The notes beneath the pieces were generated by a model. The model ran no database searches. It was given only the letters and a program-made list of their open reading frames with translations, and was not told the origin of the DNA. From Metapseudomonas sp043392685 (GTDB lineage Bacteria; Pseudomonadota; Gammaproteobacteria; Pseudomonadales; Pseudomonadaceae): a stretch of DNA of 64,000 bases. The position numbers and the translations under genes are program-made. Where the stretch lies: NCBI GenBank assembly GCA_043392685.1, contig JBHZGM010000018.1, one strand, 5' to 3'. Positions within the stretch are counted from its first letter, which is position 1. The number at the start of each line of letters is the position of its first letter. This document shows, in pieces, positions 17,798-26,636 of the stretch.

Positions 17798-19412
17798 GGC
17801 CGATTCTGTTGAAAAAGGCGGTTCTGCGGCAGCCAGCCGGCCAACTGTGCCCGCTTTCGAAGTGGCTGCAAGCCACTTCAGGTTGCCTTTCGGCGTTTCA
17901 CTGAGCTTACGGGCTCAGGTTTGAGGGTTAATTCGAGGGTTTCTGCTCGCCGCAGACGTACCTATCCCGTGAGCGGTGGCCCTTGAGGCAAAAGCTTGGC
18001 CATGCGGCGCAGGTTCTGCACGGTCGCCGCCAAGGTGAATTCGTCAGTGGCACCTGTCAGGCCGCGCAGCCGCAAACGGTCGAGTTTCATGATCCATTTG
18101 AGGTGAGCGAAGAGCATCTCCACCTTCTTTCGTTCGCAGCGAGAGACGAGGTATTCCGGTGTCTTCGCGATGCGTCGAGCCACGTCGCGGGCCGCTTCAT
18201 GGATGCTGCGGACGATCTTCCGATTCGGCGTGTTGGGGCAGCATTTCGCTTTCAGCGGGCAGGTGGCACAGTCGGTTTGGCTGGAGCGATAGATGATGGT
18301 GTTGGCCTTGGTCACCCGCGAGCGCTGCTGGGTGAAAGCACGCCATTCACTGCGTAGCGGTTTGCCAGATGGGCAGCGGTATTCATTGGCCTCCTGATTC
18401 CAGTGAAAGTCATTGCTGGAGAGGCTGTCGTCTTTGCGCTCGGTCTTGTCCCACACTGGCACATGCGGCTCGATGTCCTTCTCTTCGACCATCCAGGCCA
18501 GCATAGGAGCCGTGCCATAGGCGGTATCGCCGATGAGGCGTTCCGGCGTGAGGTCGAACTGCGCTTCGACACGATCCACCATTGTCCTGGTTGAATCGAC
18601 TTCGGCGGTCCGATGCGCCGGGGTGGCTTCCACATCCAGGATCACGCCGTGCGCGGTGTCGATCAGGTAGTTCGTGGAGTAGGCAAAGTAGGCCGGACCG
18701 CCTGACGCGGCGGTCCACCGGGCCTGCGGATCGGTGAGCGAAATCTTCTTGGGCAGGGCTTCGGCCAGCGCTTCCTCATCGAGGGCTTCGAGGTACTCGC
18801 GCACGGCGCGGGTGCTAAGCGTTGGATCGCGCCAGTCGACCTCATCTCCCGCCACCCCGCGTTGCCGGCTGGCATCCGCCTTGATGATACTGGCGTCGAC
18901 GGCGAAGCCTTCACCCTTCACCAGGCCGGCTGCCATGCAGCGTCGCAGCACCTCATTGAACAACCAGCGGAACAGGTCGCTGTCACGGAAGCGGCCGTGG
19001 CGATTCTTCGAGAAGGTCGAGTGATTGGGCACTTCGTCTTCCAGTCCCAGTCGGCAGAACCAACGATAGGCCAGGTTCAGGTGCACCTCTTCGCACAACC
19101 GCCGCTCGGAGCGAATGCCGTAGCAGTAACCGACCACCAGCATGCGCACCATCAACTCCGGATCGATCGAGGGGCGCCCGATGGGGCTGTAGAAATCTGC
19201 CAGGTGGGCACGCAGATCGCTGAGGTCCAGGCACTGGTCGATGCTGCGTAGGAGGTGTTGGGGCGGGACGTGGTCTTCCAGATTGAATGAGTAGAACAGG
19301 CGTGCCTGCCCTCCCGGTAACTGTCCCATCATGCTGCCTGCCCCCACGCTAGCTGAGCGTGCGATTTTGCCGGCGGCATCGGGTGGTAGCTACTTTTTCA
19401 ACAGAATCGGCC
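17798..19412. mobile_element. IS1182-family insertion sequence
   Basis: About 1.6 kb bounded by inverted copies of GGCCGATTCTGTTGAAAAA (17798-17816 and 19394-19412). The IR core is probably ATTCTGTTGAAAAA, with GGCCG shared by the target palindrome. The flanks GACAGGCAGCTATTGGCCG and CGGCCGACTTCTGCC look like the two halves of a palindromic repeated target, in keeping with the preference of this family for palindromes. No separate target duplication was seen. It contains one transposase gene and a 9-bp hairpin (17859-17879). Confidence 0.85.
17962..19332 (-). CDS. IS1182-family transposase
   Basis: 456 residues from the ATG at 19332; a GTG five codons upstream is possible. The N-terminal DUF772-type region (SIDPELMVRMLVVGYCYGIR, RRLCEEVHLNLAYRWF) leads into a DDE transposase core with VDASIIKADASRQRG, a middle Cys-rich segment (TDCATCPLKAKCCP) and a C-terminal ERKKVEMLFAHLKWIMKLDR, all typical of IS1182. 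The reading frame is complete, so the element may still move. It lies wholly inside the inverted repeats. Confidence 0.93.
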   Translation of the reverse strand: MMGQLPGGQARLFYSFNLEDHVPPQHLLRSIDQCLDLSDLRAHLADFYSPIGRPSIDPELMVRMLVVGYCYGIRSERRLCEEVHLNLAYRWFCRLGLEDEVPNHSTFSKNRHGRFRDSDLFRWLFNEVLRRCMAAGLVKGEGFAVDASIIKADASRQRGVAGDEVDWRDPTLSTRAVREYLEALDEEALAEALPKKISLTDPQARWTAASGGPAYFAYSTNYLIDTAHGVILDVEATPAHRTAEVDSTRTMVDRVEAQFDLTPERLIGDTAYGTAPMLAWMVEEKDIEPHVPVWDKTERKDDSLSSNDFHWNQEANEYRCPSGKPLRSEWRAFTQQRSRVTKANTIIYRSSQTDCATCPLKAKCCPNTPNRKIVRSIHEAARDVARRIAKTPEYLVSRCERKKVEMLFAHLKWIMKLDRLRLRGLTGATDEFTLAATVQNLRRMAKLLPQGPPLTG

Positions 19413-19499
19413 GACTTCTGCCTATTGCAAATAGCACTTCGTGATCATCGGCGAGTCTGCAGTCATGGTCGAGGGCAAACTTACCTTCTGCGCCCGTAG

Positions 19500-20201
19500 C
19501 TATCCGGCTGGCAACGTCGTGATCTGATTTACGCTGATGATTTGTCCGCTCCAGATCATCTCAAAATGCGCTGTCTGGATGATTGAGGTAACCGATCGTG
19601 GGGTCATCAGTGCCCAGCAGACCCTCCCTGGGAAGCGAACCGAGTTGTAGCGAAGGCCTGTGCCCCCGGTTCGTTTAACCTCGGTGCCCAAGATATGGGA
19701 GTACGCGTAATCGTCAGGCGCATAGATTGGGTCTGAAAGCGGCACCGCCGTAGCGTCCCTCACCCCGGCATCGCTGAAGCTGGCGGTGAGCCCCCTGAAG
19801 ACAAAGCGCTCGTAGTTCAGATCCGGCACATTCGACCAGTAGCGCTCCTGATGATGACGCACCTCGGCAATCGCCGTTTCCATTCTGTCGGCCAGGTAAA
19901 GCACGCCGAAGCTTCCGTCGCTGAAGCGCGAGCCGGCAGGGTTTACATGGGTGAAGGGTGCTGTCGCATACGAGCACCCAGGAATGCCGAAAGGAATCTG
20001 CTCGCGAGGGATCAGTTCCAGGCGACCAATCTCGTTTTGCAGCCGTGGATTGGTCAGCGCCTGGATTTGATAGAGGGCTTCGAAGTCCCCTGCGTCGGCG
20101 ACATCATCGAACAGGGCGATGGGCGGGAACTTGGAGTTGACCAAACGGCAGGCCTGCAGGCTCTCACCTTCCAGCTCAGGAAGGTCGCTGAGCCTTACCA
20201 T
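19500..20201 (-). CDS. RES-domain toxin
   Basis: 233 residues with the RES fold: NPAGSRFSDGSFGVLYLADR, then METAIAEVRHH, giving the conserved Arg and Glu with the later Ser expected of NAD-degrading RES toxins. Its start overlaps the stop of the upstream Xre-type antitoxin gene by seven bases, the usual antitoxin-first layout. RES/Xre pairs act as bacteriostatic stabilisation modules; on an ICE this would punish loss of the element. Unlike the surrounding core genes it belongs to the variable cargo between traG and eexN. Confidence 0.87.
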   Translation of the reverse strand: MVRLSDLPELEGESLQACRLVNSKFPPIALFDDVADAGDFEALYQIQALTNPRLQNEIGRLELIPREQIPFGIPGCSYATAPFTHVNPAGSRFSDGSFGVLYLADRMETAIAEVRHHQERYWSNVPDLNYERFVFRGLTASFSDAGVRDATAVPLSDPIYAPDDYAYSHILGTEVKRTGGTGLRYNSVRFPGRVCWALMTPRSVTSIIQTAHFEMIWSGQIISVNQITTLPAG

Positions 20202-20602
20202 TGCGCGCCTCGCAGGGCATCAATCCGCCGGAACGTCTCGTACAGCGAGATCATGTCACCCTGCGCCATGATCTCGAGCGGCGTACGCCCATTGAAGAAC
20301 TCATTGCGGTTCTCCATCGAGGGGAAGCCATAGACGTTCTCTGGGTTGTCGAACACTAACCGCAGGACCGCGTGAATATTCAGCACAAGGCTGATGCGCT
20401 GCATCTGGTCGGCGTCGAGGCTCACTGCCCAGGCCGAATCCTTCTGGCTGGCACGGGTATAGGTGCTGCGGGAGATCCGCAGCACGCGGCAAGCCTGCTC
20501 GCAGGAGGCCTTCCACTTGTCCAGGATATTCAATGCTGCACGCAGTCCGGCGGTGCATTGGCTCTTCGAAAAGTCTTGGGCTTGGATTGCTGCTGCCGTC
20601 AT
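20195..20602 (-). CDS. Xre/MbcA/ParS-type antitoxin (DUF2384)
   Basis: 135 residues from the ATG at 20602, chosen over a longer frame that reads back into the eexN region. The N-terminal half holds a helix-turn-helix (ACRVLRISRSTYTRASQKD). The C-terminal half holds the toxin-binding DUF2384 segment (LRLVFDNPENVYGFPS, then FFNGRTPLEIMAQG). It pairs with the RES toxin directly downstream and probably represses the shared promoter in 20603-20687. Confidence 0.87.
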   Translation of the reverse strand: MTAAAIQAQDFSKSQCTAGLRAALNILDKWKASCEQACRVLRISRSTYTRASQKDSAWAVSLDADQMQRISLVLNIHAVLRLVFDNPENVYGFPSMENRNEFFNGRTPLEIMAQGDMISLYETFRRIDALRGAQW

Positions 20603-20687
20603 GGGGAGCCCCTTGATGTTATCTGCAGAGACAAATTTAGCATATTTGAATCTGTAGATCAGTGTGGCGGCCGCACCGACGCCTTGG

Positions 20688-20954
20688 CTAGCGTCCATCT
20701 TCGGTGCCCGAGTGGAAGAACTTGACCGGGTACGGAGTGTAAGGCGTGCCTTTGCCCATAAAGCGTATTCGCGCCGCCTCGGCCACGGCATTGCATTGAG
20801 CGTTACCCAGCTTGTCCCAGTCCGCCCTGCACTGACGTTGTAGCTCCTCCAGCCTTTCAGGCTTTTCAGCAAGCACTTCAGCCGATTCAAACGGCATTGG
20901 CTTTTCGCATGCACCCAACACCAATGTGGCCAGCAACAACGACATCTTCTTCAT
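20688..20954 (-). CDS. eexN: EexN-family entry-exclusion lipoprotein
   Basis: 88 residues. Signal and lipobox at the N-terminus (LLLATLVLGAC), then a short body with two more Cys (RQCRADWDKLGNAQC) and the ending FMGKGTPYTPYPVKFF. The two-Cys pattern and the position directly after the traR-type LysR gene match EexN lipoproteins of Tn4371-family ICEs, thought to block redundant transfer. Its ATG overlaps the LysR stop as TGATG. The C-terminal motif is almost the same as the end of TrbJ in this element. Confidence 0.85.
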   Translation of the reverse strand: MKKMSLLLATLVLGACEKPMPFESAEVLAEKPERLEELQRQCRADWDKLGNAQCNAVAEAARIRFMGKGTPYTPYPVKFFHSGTEDGR

Positions 20955-21880
20955 CAAGCGATCTCCTTCTGTGAGCTGTGATCAGGCAGCAACGCCTGGT
21001 TTGTTTCCGGACTCACCCTCCCGATAAACCGCGCCAACTGCTCGGCCGGTTCACCGTGTCGCCGTATCAGGTAGGTGGTCAGCATCGCGGGACAGCCGGC
21101 CAGCGGCCGTGCCACGACGTCCGGATTGTTGAGTTCGGTGATGCGCGCCAGGCTGGAGAATCCCAGCCCGTAACCTGCCGCCACCAGCGCCATCATTAGG
21201 TCCAGGGTGGGGACACGGTCGGCGATGGTCAGGCGCGTATCCACGGCGCCCAGCACACGCTGCAATTGCTGCCAGAACCCTTCGCAGACCTTCGGATCGC
21301 AGAGCACCAGCGGGTAGCGCACGACCTCCTCGAGTGGCACGCGTCGATAGCTCAGCAGGGGATGACGGGTCGGCACTGCCACCACCAGCGGATCGAACCA
21401 GACCGGCTCGGCCATCAGCCCATCACCGACCTCATCCGACTGAGCCAGGCCAATATCGAACAGGTCGTCATTCAAACCTCGGACCTGTTCGCTGAAGGTG
21501 ACGTCCGACAGGCAGATCTCGACCTCCGGCTCTTCCTCGCGACATTGGGCGAGCAGGGCGGCCAGGCGTGCCTGCGGGATGCCGTCCGACAGGGCCACGC
21601 GGATGCGTCCGCGATACCCAGCCGCTGCGCTCTTCACGCTGGCCTTGGCCTGGTCGACGACCGCCAGCACGCGGCGGGCTTCCTCCAGCAACACCTTGCC
21701 CGCCCAGGTCAGGCGCGTGCGGCGCGTCGTGCGCTCGAACAGCTGGACGCCCAGGCGATACTCCAGTTCCTTGATGATCCTGGAGAGGGGCGACTGTTCG
21801 ATGTGCAGGCGTGCGGCCGCGCGCGCAAAGTGCAGCTCTTCTGCAACGGCGATGAAACAGCGAAGGTGGCGCAGTTCCAC
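20954..21880 (-). CDS. traR: TraR, LysR-family regulator of the ICE
   Basis: 308 residues from a GTG start at 21880, preceded by AGGAGGAAGG. The opening is the family's conserved ELRHLRCFIAVAEELHFARA helix-turn-helix (residue 2 on), followed by a LysR effector domain with VVAVPTRHPLLSYRR and AAGYGLGFSSLARI. This protein type sits beside traG or eexN in nearly all Tn4371-family ICEs and is taken as their transfer regulator. It starts 19 bases after the MFS gene of cargo 2, so cargo transcription could run into it. Confidence 0.85.
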   Translation of the reverse strand: MELRHLRCFIAVAEELHFARAAARLHIEQSPLSRIIKELEYRLGVQLFERTTRRTRLTWAGKVLLEEARRVLAVVDQAKASVKSAAAGYRGRIRVALSDGIPQARLAALLAQCREEEPEVEICLSDVTFSEQVRGLNDDLFDIGLAQSDEVGDGLMAEPVWFDPLVVAVPTRHPLLSYRRVPLEEVVRYPLVLCDPKVCEGFWQQLQRVLGAVDTRLTIADRVPTLDLMMALVAAGYGLGFSSLARITELNNPDVVARPLAGCPAMLTTYLIRRHGEPAEQLARFIGRVSPETNQALLPDHSSQKEIA

Positions 21881-21899
21881 AGCCCTTCCTCCTTCTGGT

Positions 21900-23099
21900 T
21901 CAGTTGTAGGGTTCGGCTTGAACCTTGCAGGTCCAGCGCGGTTGGCGACGCAGGTTGACGATCTGCAGCAGGGCGCCCAGCGCAGCGACACCGCCGGCAC
22001 AGGCGGCCAGGGTCCAGGTGGGCATCTGCAACAGCAGCACGAAACCACCAGCTGCAGCACCGATGGCACTGCCCAGGTAGAGCGCCGACTCGTTCAGGGC
22101 GATGGCGAGGTTGCCGTCGCCCTGGGCCTGGCGCGCCAGGATCAGCTCGTTGTTCTGTGGCACTTGCAGGGCCCAGCCAACGGCGCCCCAGACAGCGATG
22201 GGCAGCATCACCAGCCAGGTGCTGAACGCGGCCGACAGCGGCAGCGCAAACAGCGAAACGGCGAGGATCAGCATGATGGCGAAGGTCAGCACCGGGCCCT
22301 TGATGCGATCCACTACCGGGCCAATCAGGAAGCTACCCAGCACACCACCGATGCCCCAGACCCAGAGATAGGGCGTCACCGAACGCACCGCGCCATAGGC
22401 CGGGTCAGCCAGCAGCGGGGCGATGAAGGTGTACATGCCGAGACTGGCGATGGCGGCGAGCAGGGACACCAGCAGGATCACCAGCACATGACCGTCGCCG
22501 AGGATCGCCAGCTTCTGTCCCAAGGTGGTGGCGGTGGCCGCCGGCAATGCCGGGAGCTTGAGCAGCAGGCCGAAGAACGCCACCAGACCGAGCACCGCGA
22601 CCAGCCACAGGGCCGCTTGCCAGCCCATCTGCTCGGCGATCAGCAGGCTGAGCGGCACGCCCAGCACCACGCCGCTGGCCATGCCGCCCATGATGATGGC
22701 GATGGCCTTGCCGCGGCGCTCCGGCGCCGATACGGCGGCCGAGGCACCAATGCCCATGGCCAGGTAGACGCCAGCGCCAATGCCGGCGATCGCGCGCCAA
22801 ACCATCAGCGTGGTAAAGCTCTCGGCCAGCGCACTGGCCGCGTTGGCGATGACGAACAGGCCCAGGGCCAGCAGCAGGCCGGCGCGCTGGCGATGGGCCG
22901 GGGTCAGGGCGACGAAGATCGGCGACCCCAGCCCATAGGCCAGGGTGAAGGCGGTGACCAACTGGGCGGCCACCGCGACGGACACCACGAAGGAGGCCTC
23001 GATCATCGGGATCAGGCCGGCGGTGACATAGGAGGCCATGCCGAGGGCGAAGGCCCCCAGCGCTATCAAGTAGATGGGGGATTGGTTGGGTGTGTGCAT
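21900..23099 (-). CDS. MFS exporter of the ALAS-type cluster
   Basis: 399 residues, about twelve transmembrane segments, DHA1-like. Loop 2-3 has the weak RxxG-type motif THRQRAG, and motif C-like glycine-rich runs (MGGMASGVVLGVPLSLLIAE) indicate a drug:proton antiporter. The start at 23099 (MHTPNQSPIYLIALGAFALG) is chosen because the longer frame runs back over asnB. It is the last gene of the biosynthetic run, 88 bases after the AsnB-like gene. An exporter of this class is a normal self-protection part of small-molecule clusters; the substrate is inferred to be the cluster product. Confidence 0.85.
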   Translation of the reverse strand: MHTPNQSPIYLIALGAFALGMASYVTAGLIPMIEASFVVSVAVAAQLVTAFTLAYGLGSPIFVALTPAHRQRAGLLLALGLFVIANAASALAESFTTLMVWRAIAGIGAGVYLAMGIGASAAVSAPERRGKAIAIIMGGMASGVVLGVPLSLLIAEQMGWQAALWLVAVLGLVAFFGLLLKLPALPAATATTLGQKLAILGDGHVLVILLVSLLAAIASLGMYTFIAPLLADPAYGAVRSVTPYLWVWGIGGVLGSFLIGPVVDRIKGPVLTFAIMLILAVSLFALPLSAAFSTWLVMLPIAVWGAVGWALQVPQNNELILARQAQGDGNLAIALNESALYLGSAIGAAAGGFVLLLQMPTWTLAACAGGVAALGALLQIVNLRRQPRWTCKVQAEPYN

Positions 23100-23187
23100 G
23101 CTCAGGCTCGCTTGCGCTCCATTGGAGTTGCGTGGGTGGATGAACCGAGGGATGCAGCCCCGAACCGGGGCCGCATCCGGTTGGGGA

Positions 23188-25041
23188 CTAGAGTTCGAGG
23201 CTGACGTCGTATTCGCCCAGCCAGGTGTTGAGGCCGACCACCAGCTCCATGCCCATGCGCTCGTACATGGGCGAGACGCTGCCAAGCGGCCTGGCCAGGG
23301 TTTGCTGGATGCGGTCGTTGTCGAGCAGCGGCATCACCGGTGCGTTGCGATCGGCCTGGATGGCGGCCAGGGCGTCACGCAGTGCGTGCTCGTAGGCCGG
23401 ATCCTGGGTGGACGGGTAGGGGCTCTTGACCCGTTCGCTGATCGACGCCGGCAGCAGGTCGCGGGTCGCCGCGCGCAGGATGCTTTTCTCCCGACCGTCG
23501 AAAGCCTTCATTGCCCAGGGGATGTTGAAGGCGTACTCCACCAGGCGGTGGTCGCAGAAGGGCACCCGTACCTCGAGACCCACGGCCATGCTCATGCGGT
23601 CCTTGCGATCCAGCAGGGTCTGCACGAAGCGCGTCAGGTTGACGTAGCTCATTTGCCGCATGCGCCGGTCCACCGCACTTTCGCCCGGCAGTACCGGCGC
23701 CTCGGCGATGGCCTGGGCGTAGCTGTCGTGCAGGAATCCCTGCATATCCAGTTGAGCCAGCAGGCCCGGGTCGAACAGGGGCTTGCCGTCGAAGTACTTG
23801 CCGGTGACAGAGGTCAGCCAGGGGAAGGTGTCGGCCTGGATCGCCTCAGGGTCGTGGAACCAGCGGTAGCCACCGAACACCTCGTCCGCGCTCTCGCCGG
23901 ACAGCGCCACCGTTGAGTGCTTGCGCACCTCCTGGAACAGGCGATAGAGCGATGGCCACATGTCGCCCCAGAAGGCCGGTGGCAGGTCGAGGGCTCGGAC
24001 GATCTGCGCGCGCAACACCGGATCAGCCAGCTCGCGGCTGTCGAGAACGATCTCCTGGTGGCTGGAGCGGATCTTCTCCACCAGGTCGCGGACGAAGGGC
24101 GCATCCGGGGTGCCGCGTACCGCATCGCCGGTGAAGCCCCTGCCGTGGTCGACGAAGTCGACGGAGAAGGAGCGGATATTCTCCTTGCCGGCGGCCAGCA
24201 GCTTCTTCGAGGCCAGTGCGGTGATGATCGAGGAGTCGAGGCCACCGGAGAGCAGGCTGCACAGCGGCACTTCGGCGACGATCTGGCGGTCGACGATGTC
24301 CTCCAGCAGGTCGCGGGTATGGCGGATGGTTTCGTCCAGCGAGTGGGTGTGCTCGCGCGCCTCCAGCTTCCAGTAGTGGCGGCGGAAGAGGCCTTGCCGA
24401 TTGATCCGCAAGATCTCGCCCGGCATCACCTCGCGCATGCCGGCGAATACGGCATGGCCGGGCGTCTTCACCATCTCCAGGATCTCGCGCAAGCCATCGG
24501 CGCGCACCTTGCGTGGCACCAGCGGATTGGCCAGCAGCGCCTTGGGCTCGGAGCCGAACACCACGCCGTCCGAGGTGGGGTAGTAGTACAGCGGCTTGAC
24601 GCCCATGCGGTCGCGGATCAGCAACAGCTCCCGCGAGCGCAGGTCCCAGATCGCGAAGGCATACATGCCATTGAGGCGCTCGACGAAGCCCTCGCCCCAT
24701 TCCACATAGGCACGCAGCACCACCTCGGTGTCACTGCGGGTTTCGAAGTGGTGCCCGCGCCGTTGCAGTTCGGTACGCAGTTCGCGGAAGTTGTAGACCT
24801 CGCCGCTGTAGGTGATGGCGGCGACCTCACGCAGACCGCCATGCATGGCCGTCATTGGCTGACGACCGCCTTCGAGGTCGATGATCGACAGCCGGCGATG
24901 GCCCAGCCCGACCGGCCCGTCGATCCACAGCCCGCCGGCATCGGGACCGCGCAGGGCCATGGTGTCGGTCATGCGCTGCAGGGTGTCACGTTGCGCGTCC
25001 ATGTTCTGGCTGTAGGACAGCCATCCAGCGATTCCACACAT
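23188..25041 (-). CDS. AsnB-type glutamine-dependent amidotransferase
   Basis: 617 residues beginning MCGIAGW, with Cys2 as the class II glutaminase nucleophile, then RGPDAGG, LGHRRLSIIDLE and YSGEVYNF of that domain. The C-terminal half is an ATP-pyrophosphatase synthetase domain with SGGLDSS at about residue 260. The family makes amides from carboxylates by adenylation and ammonia transfer. In this setting, with an ALAS-like enzyme, a likely substrate is the free carboxylate of an amino-ketone intermediate rather than aspartate. The ATG has a good GGAG site, 23 bases after the oxidoreductase gene. Substrate assignment is inference. Confidence 0.85.
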   Translation of the reverse strand: MCGIAGWLSYSQNMDAQRDTLQRMTDTMALRGPDAGGLWIDGPVGLGHRRLSIIDLEGGRQPMTAMHGGLREVAAITYSGEVYNFRELRTELQRRGHHFETRSDTEVVLRAYVEWGEGFVERLNGMYAFAIWDLRSRELLLIRDRMGVKPLYYYPTSDGVVFGSEPKALLANPLVPRKVRADGLREILEMVKTPGHAVFAGMREVMPGEILRINRQGLFRRHYWKLEAREHTHSLDETIRHTRDLLEDIVDRQIVAEVPLCSLLSGGLDSSIITALASKKLLAAGKENIRSFSVDFVDHGRGFTGDAVRGTPDAPFVRDLVEKIRSSHQEIVLDSRELADPVLRAQIVRALDLPPAFWGDMWPSLYRLFQEVRKHSTVALSGESADEVFGGYRWFHDPEAIQADTFPWLTSVTGKYFDGKPLFDPGLLAQLDMQGFLHDSYAQAIAEAPVLPGESAVDRRMRQMSYVNLTRFVQTLLDRKDRMSMAVGLEVRVPFCDHRLVEYAFNIPWAMKAFDGREKSILRAATRDLLPASISERVKSPYPSTQDPAYEHALRDALAAIQADRNAPVMPLLDNDRIQQTLARPLGSVSPMYERMGMELVVGLNTWLGEYDVSLEL

Positions 25042-25064
25042 AGTCTTCTCCTTGTGAACCTGGG

Positions 25065-26135
25065 TTATCCGAGGCTTTCCAGGTCGCTGTCCTCGGCCAG
25101 CAGCACGCGCGTCTCGCCATGGACGTAGTGTGCTGGCGCCGGGGTTTGGGCTCGGGTGTCGAGTTCGTTGAGCAGGCATTGCAGGGCCATGGCCGTATCC
25201 AGGCCCGCGAATGGCTCGCGTGGCGCTTCCTTGAGTGCGACTGCACGTACCGCCTGCCGGCACAGCCGTGACAGCTTGTGCAGGGTTTCCAGCCCCGGTA
25301 TGTCGGGGGTCGTCGCGAACTCGTGCAGCAGTTCCTCGGCACCGTTGGCCCCGCGCGTCCAGACCCTCAGTTGGTCGTGGTCCCAGCGCGGAGTGTCGAA
25401 CACCAGGCGCGCATGGATCAGTCGGGCGTCGCGGTCAACGAAACTGAAGTCCACCGTGCGCTGGCGGACGATGTTGACGAAGCTGCTGTAGCCGGTGACC
25501 GGCGCATCACCCAGGCTGGCGGTGAGCTGCACGGTGTCGAGCACGGCTTCGCCGGAGATCGAGAAGTCCGAGCGCACACCGAGTACGCCATGCAGCTTGA
25601 GTTGGCCCGCACGGGGATAGATCCAGCCGACGAGATCCAGGGCATGGATCACCTCGCTGGTTACGCCACAGGTGGGGCGGTAGTCGTTGATGCGATCCTT
25701 GCCCCAATGGAAATTGGCGCGCACCAGTTGCCAATCATGCCGCTCGACCCACTCACGCAGTTGCCGGGTGGCCTCCGAGTAGCGTTCCACCAGGTCCAGC
25801 GCGAAACCGCTGACGTACTTCAGCGCAGCTGAGAGCTCGGCCAGTTCGTCTTGCGGAGTGACCAGGGGCTTCTCGCAGATCACGAAGCCCCGATAGCCGG
25901 CCAGTTGCCTGAGCACGGTCGCATGGCTGTGGTCGTTGACGCTGACGACGACGATGTCTGGGGTGAACTGCTCCAGCGCCCGGCCGACGCTGTCGAAGTA
26001 GGGCAGCTCGGTGGACCGCTGCCGGCGGCCGACATAGGCCAACGACAGCGGCATACCCGTGCTGGTGGCGATGTGTTCGAAGGTGCGGCGGTAACGATTG
26101 CCGGCGTAGCCCAGGCCGATGATCAGGATCTTCAT
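25065..26135 (-). CDS. Gfo/Idh/MocA-family oxidoreductase
   Basis: 356 residues. An N-terminal Rossmann fold (MKILIIGLGYAGNR) and the family EKP motif (CEKPLVTPQDEL, residues 88-90) are clear; the C-terminal part is the usual alpha/beta substrate domain. The family uses NAD(P) for oxidation, reduction or redox-assisted elimination on polar small molecules. Its ATG overlaps the acetyltransferase stop by four bases, so the two proteins are made together. In an alaremycin-like scheme an oxidoreductase-family protein would help form the exo-methylene ketone from a hydroxymethyl intermediate; this role is inferred. Confidence 0.8.
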   Translation of the reverse strand: MKILIIGLGYAGNRYRRTFEHIATSTGMPLSLAYVGRRQRSTELPYFDSVGRALEQFTPDIVVVSVNDHSHATVLRQLAGYRGFVICEKPLVTPQDELAELSAALKYVSGFALDLVERYSEATRQLREWVERHDWQLVRANFHWGKDRINDYRPTCGVTSEVIHALDLVGWIYPRAGQLKLHGVLGVRSDFSISGEAVLDTVQLTASLGDAPVTGYSSFVNIVRQRTVDFSFVDRDARLIHARLVFDTPRWDHDQLRVWTRGANGAEELLHEFATTPDIPGLETLHKLSRLCRQAVRAVALKEAPREPFAGLDTAMALQCLLNELDTRAQTPAPAHYVHGETRVLLAEDSDLESLG

Positions 26136-26635
26136 GCCGAGGCCTCCTGGCGAATCAGCAGGCGCTCGTCGCTGACCGTGAATCCCAGGGCCTGGTACAC
26201 GGTGCCGGCGGATTCGGTGCTTTGCAGGACCACGTGGTCGACGCCGCGGTTGGCGAACCAGCGCAGCAGGTGCTGCATCAGCTGGCGGGCGATACCGCGA
26301 TTACGCCATTGCGGCTCCACCACCACCGACTGCACCCAGCCGGACAGGCCGTTAAGACAGCCCGGTGCCGGCGCACGCTGGTCGATGATGGCCGTCGCGC
26401 AACCCAGCACCTGGCCGGATTCCTTGTGCTCGGCGGCGAGGATCTGCACGCAGTCGCTCTTGTCCAGGCGGCTGCCCAGCCAACTGCGATAGGCCGTCCG
26501 CCAGCTCGCCGCTTCCTCCGGCGTCTTGCTCGAATAGCGGGCGGTGGTGCCATCCAGCAGGTAGGCGCGCAGCTCAACCAGGCTGTCCAGGTCAGCCAGC
26601 GTCGCCGCGCGCACGGTGAAGAAGACGTGCTCCAT
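26132..26635 (-). CDS. GNAT-family N-acetyltransferase
   Basis: 167 residues from the ATG at 26635, one base after the ALAS-like stop. GNAT fold: VRAATLADLDSLVELRAYLL at the N-terminus, the acetyl-CoA loop in VVVEPQWRNRGIARQLMQHL, and a C-terminal VYQALGFTVSDERL. Such enzymes acetylate primary amines. Sitting directly after an aminoketone-forming synthase, it is a good candidate for N-acetylating that product, as the acetyltransferase of the alaremycin pathway does. Tight coupling on both sides shows a single operon. Confidence 0.82.
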   Translation of the reverse strand: MEHVFFTVRAATLADLDSLVELRAYLLDGTTARYSSKTPEEAASWRTAYRSWLGSRLDKSDCVQILAAEHKESGQVLGCATAIIDQRAPAPGCLNGLSGWVQSVVVEPQWRNRGIARQLMQHLLRWFANRGVDHVVLQSTESAGTVYQALGFTVSDERLLIRQEASA

Positions 26636-26636
26636 C

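Noticed and set aside
17798..20602. Idea that the RES/Xre pair is a passenger of the IS1182 element
   Set aside because: The inverted repeats close at 19412, before the toxin gene; the pair lies outside the element.
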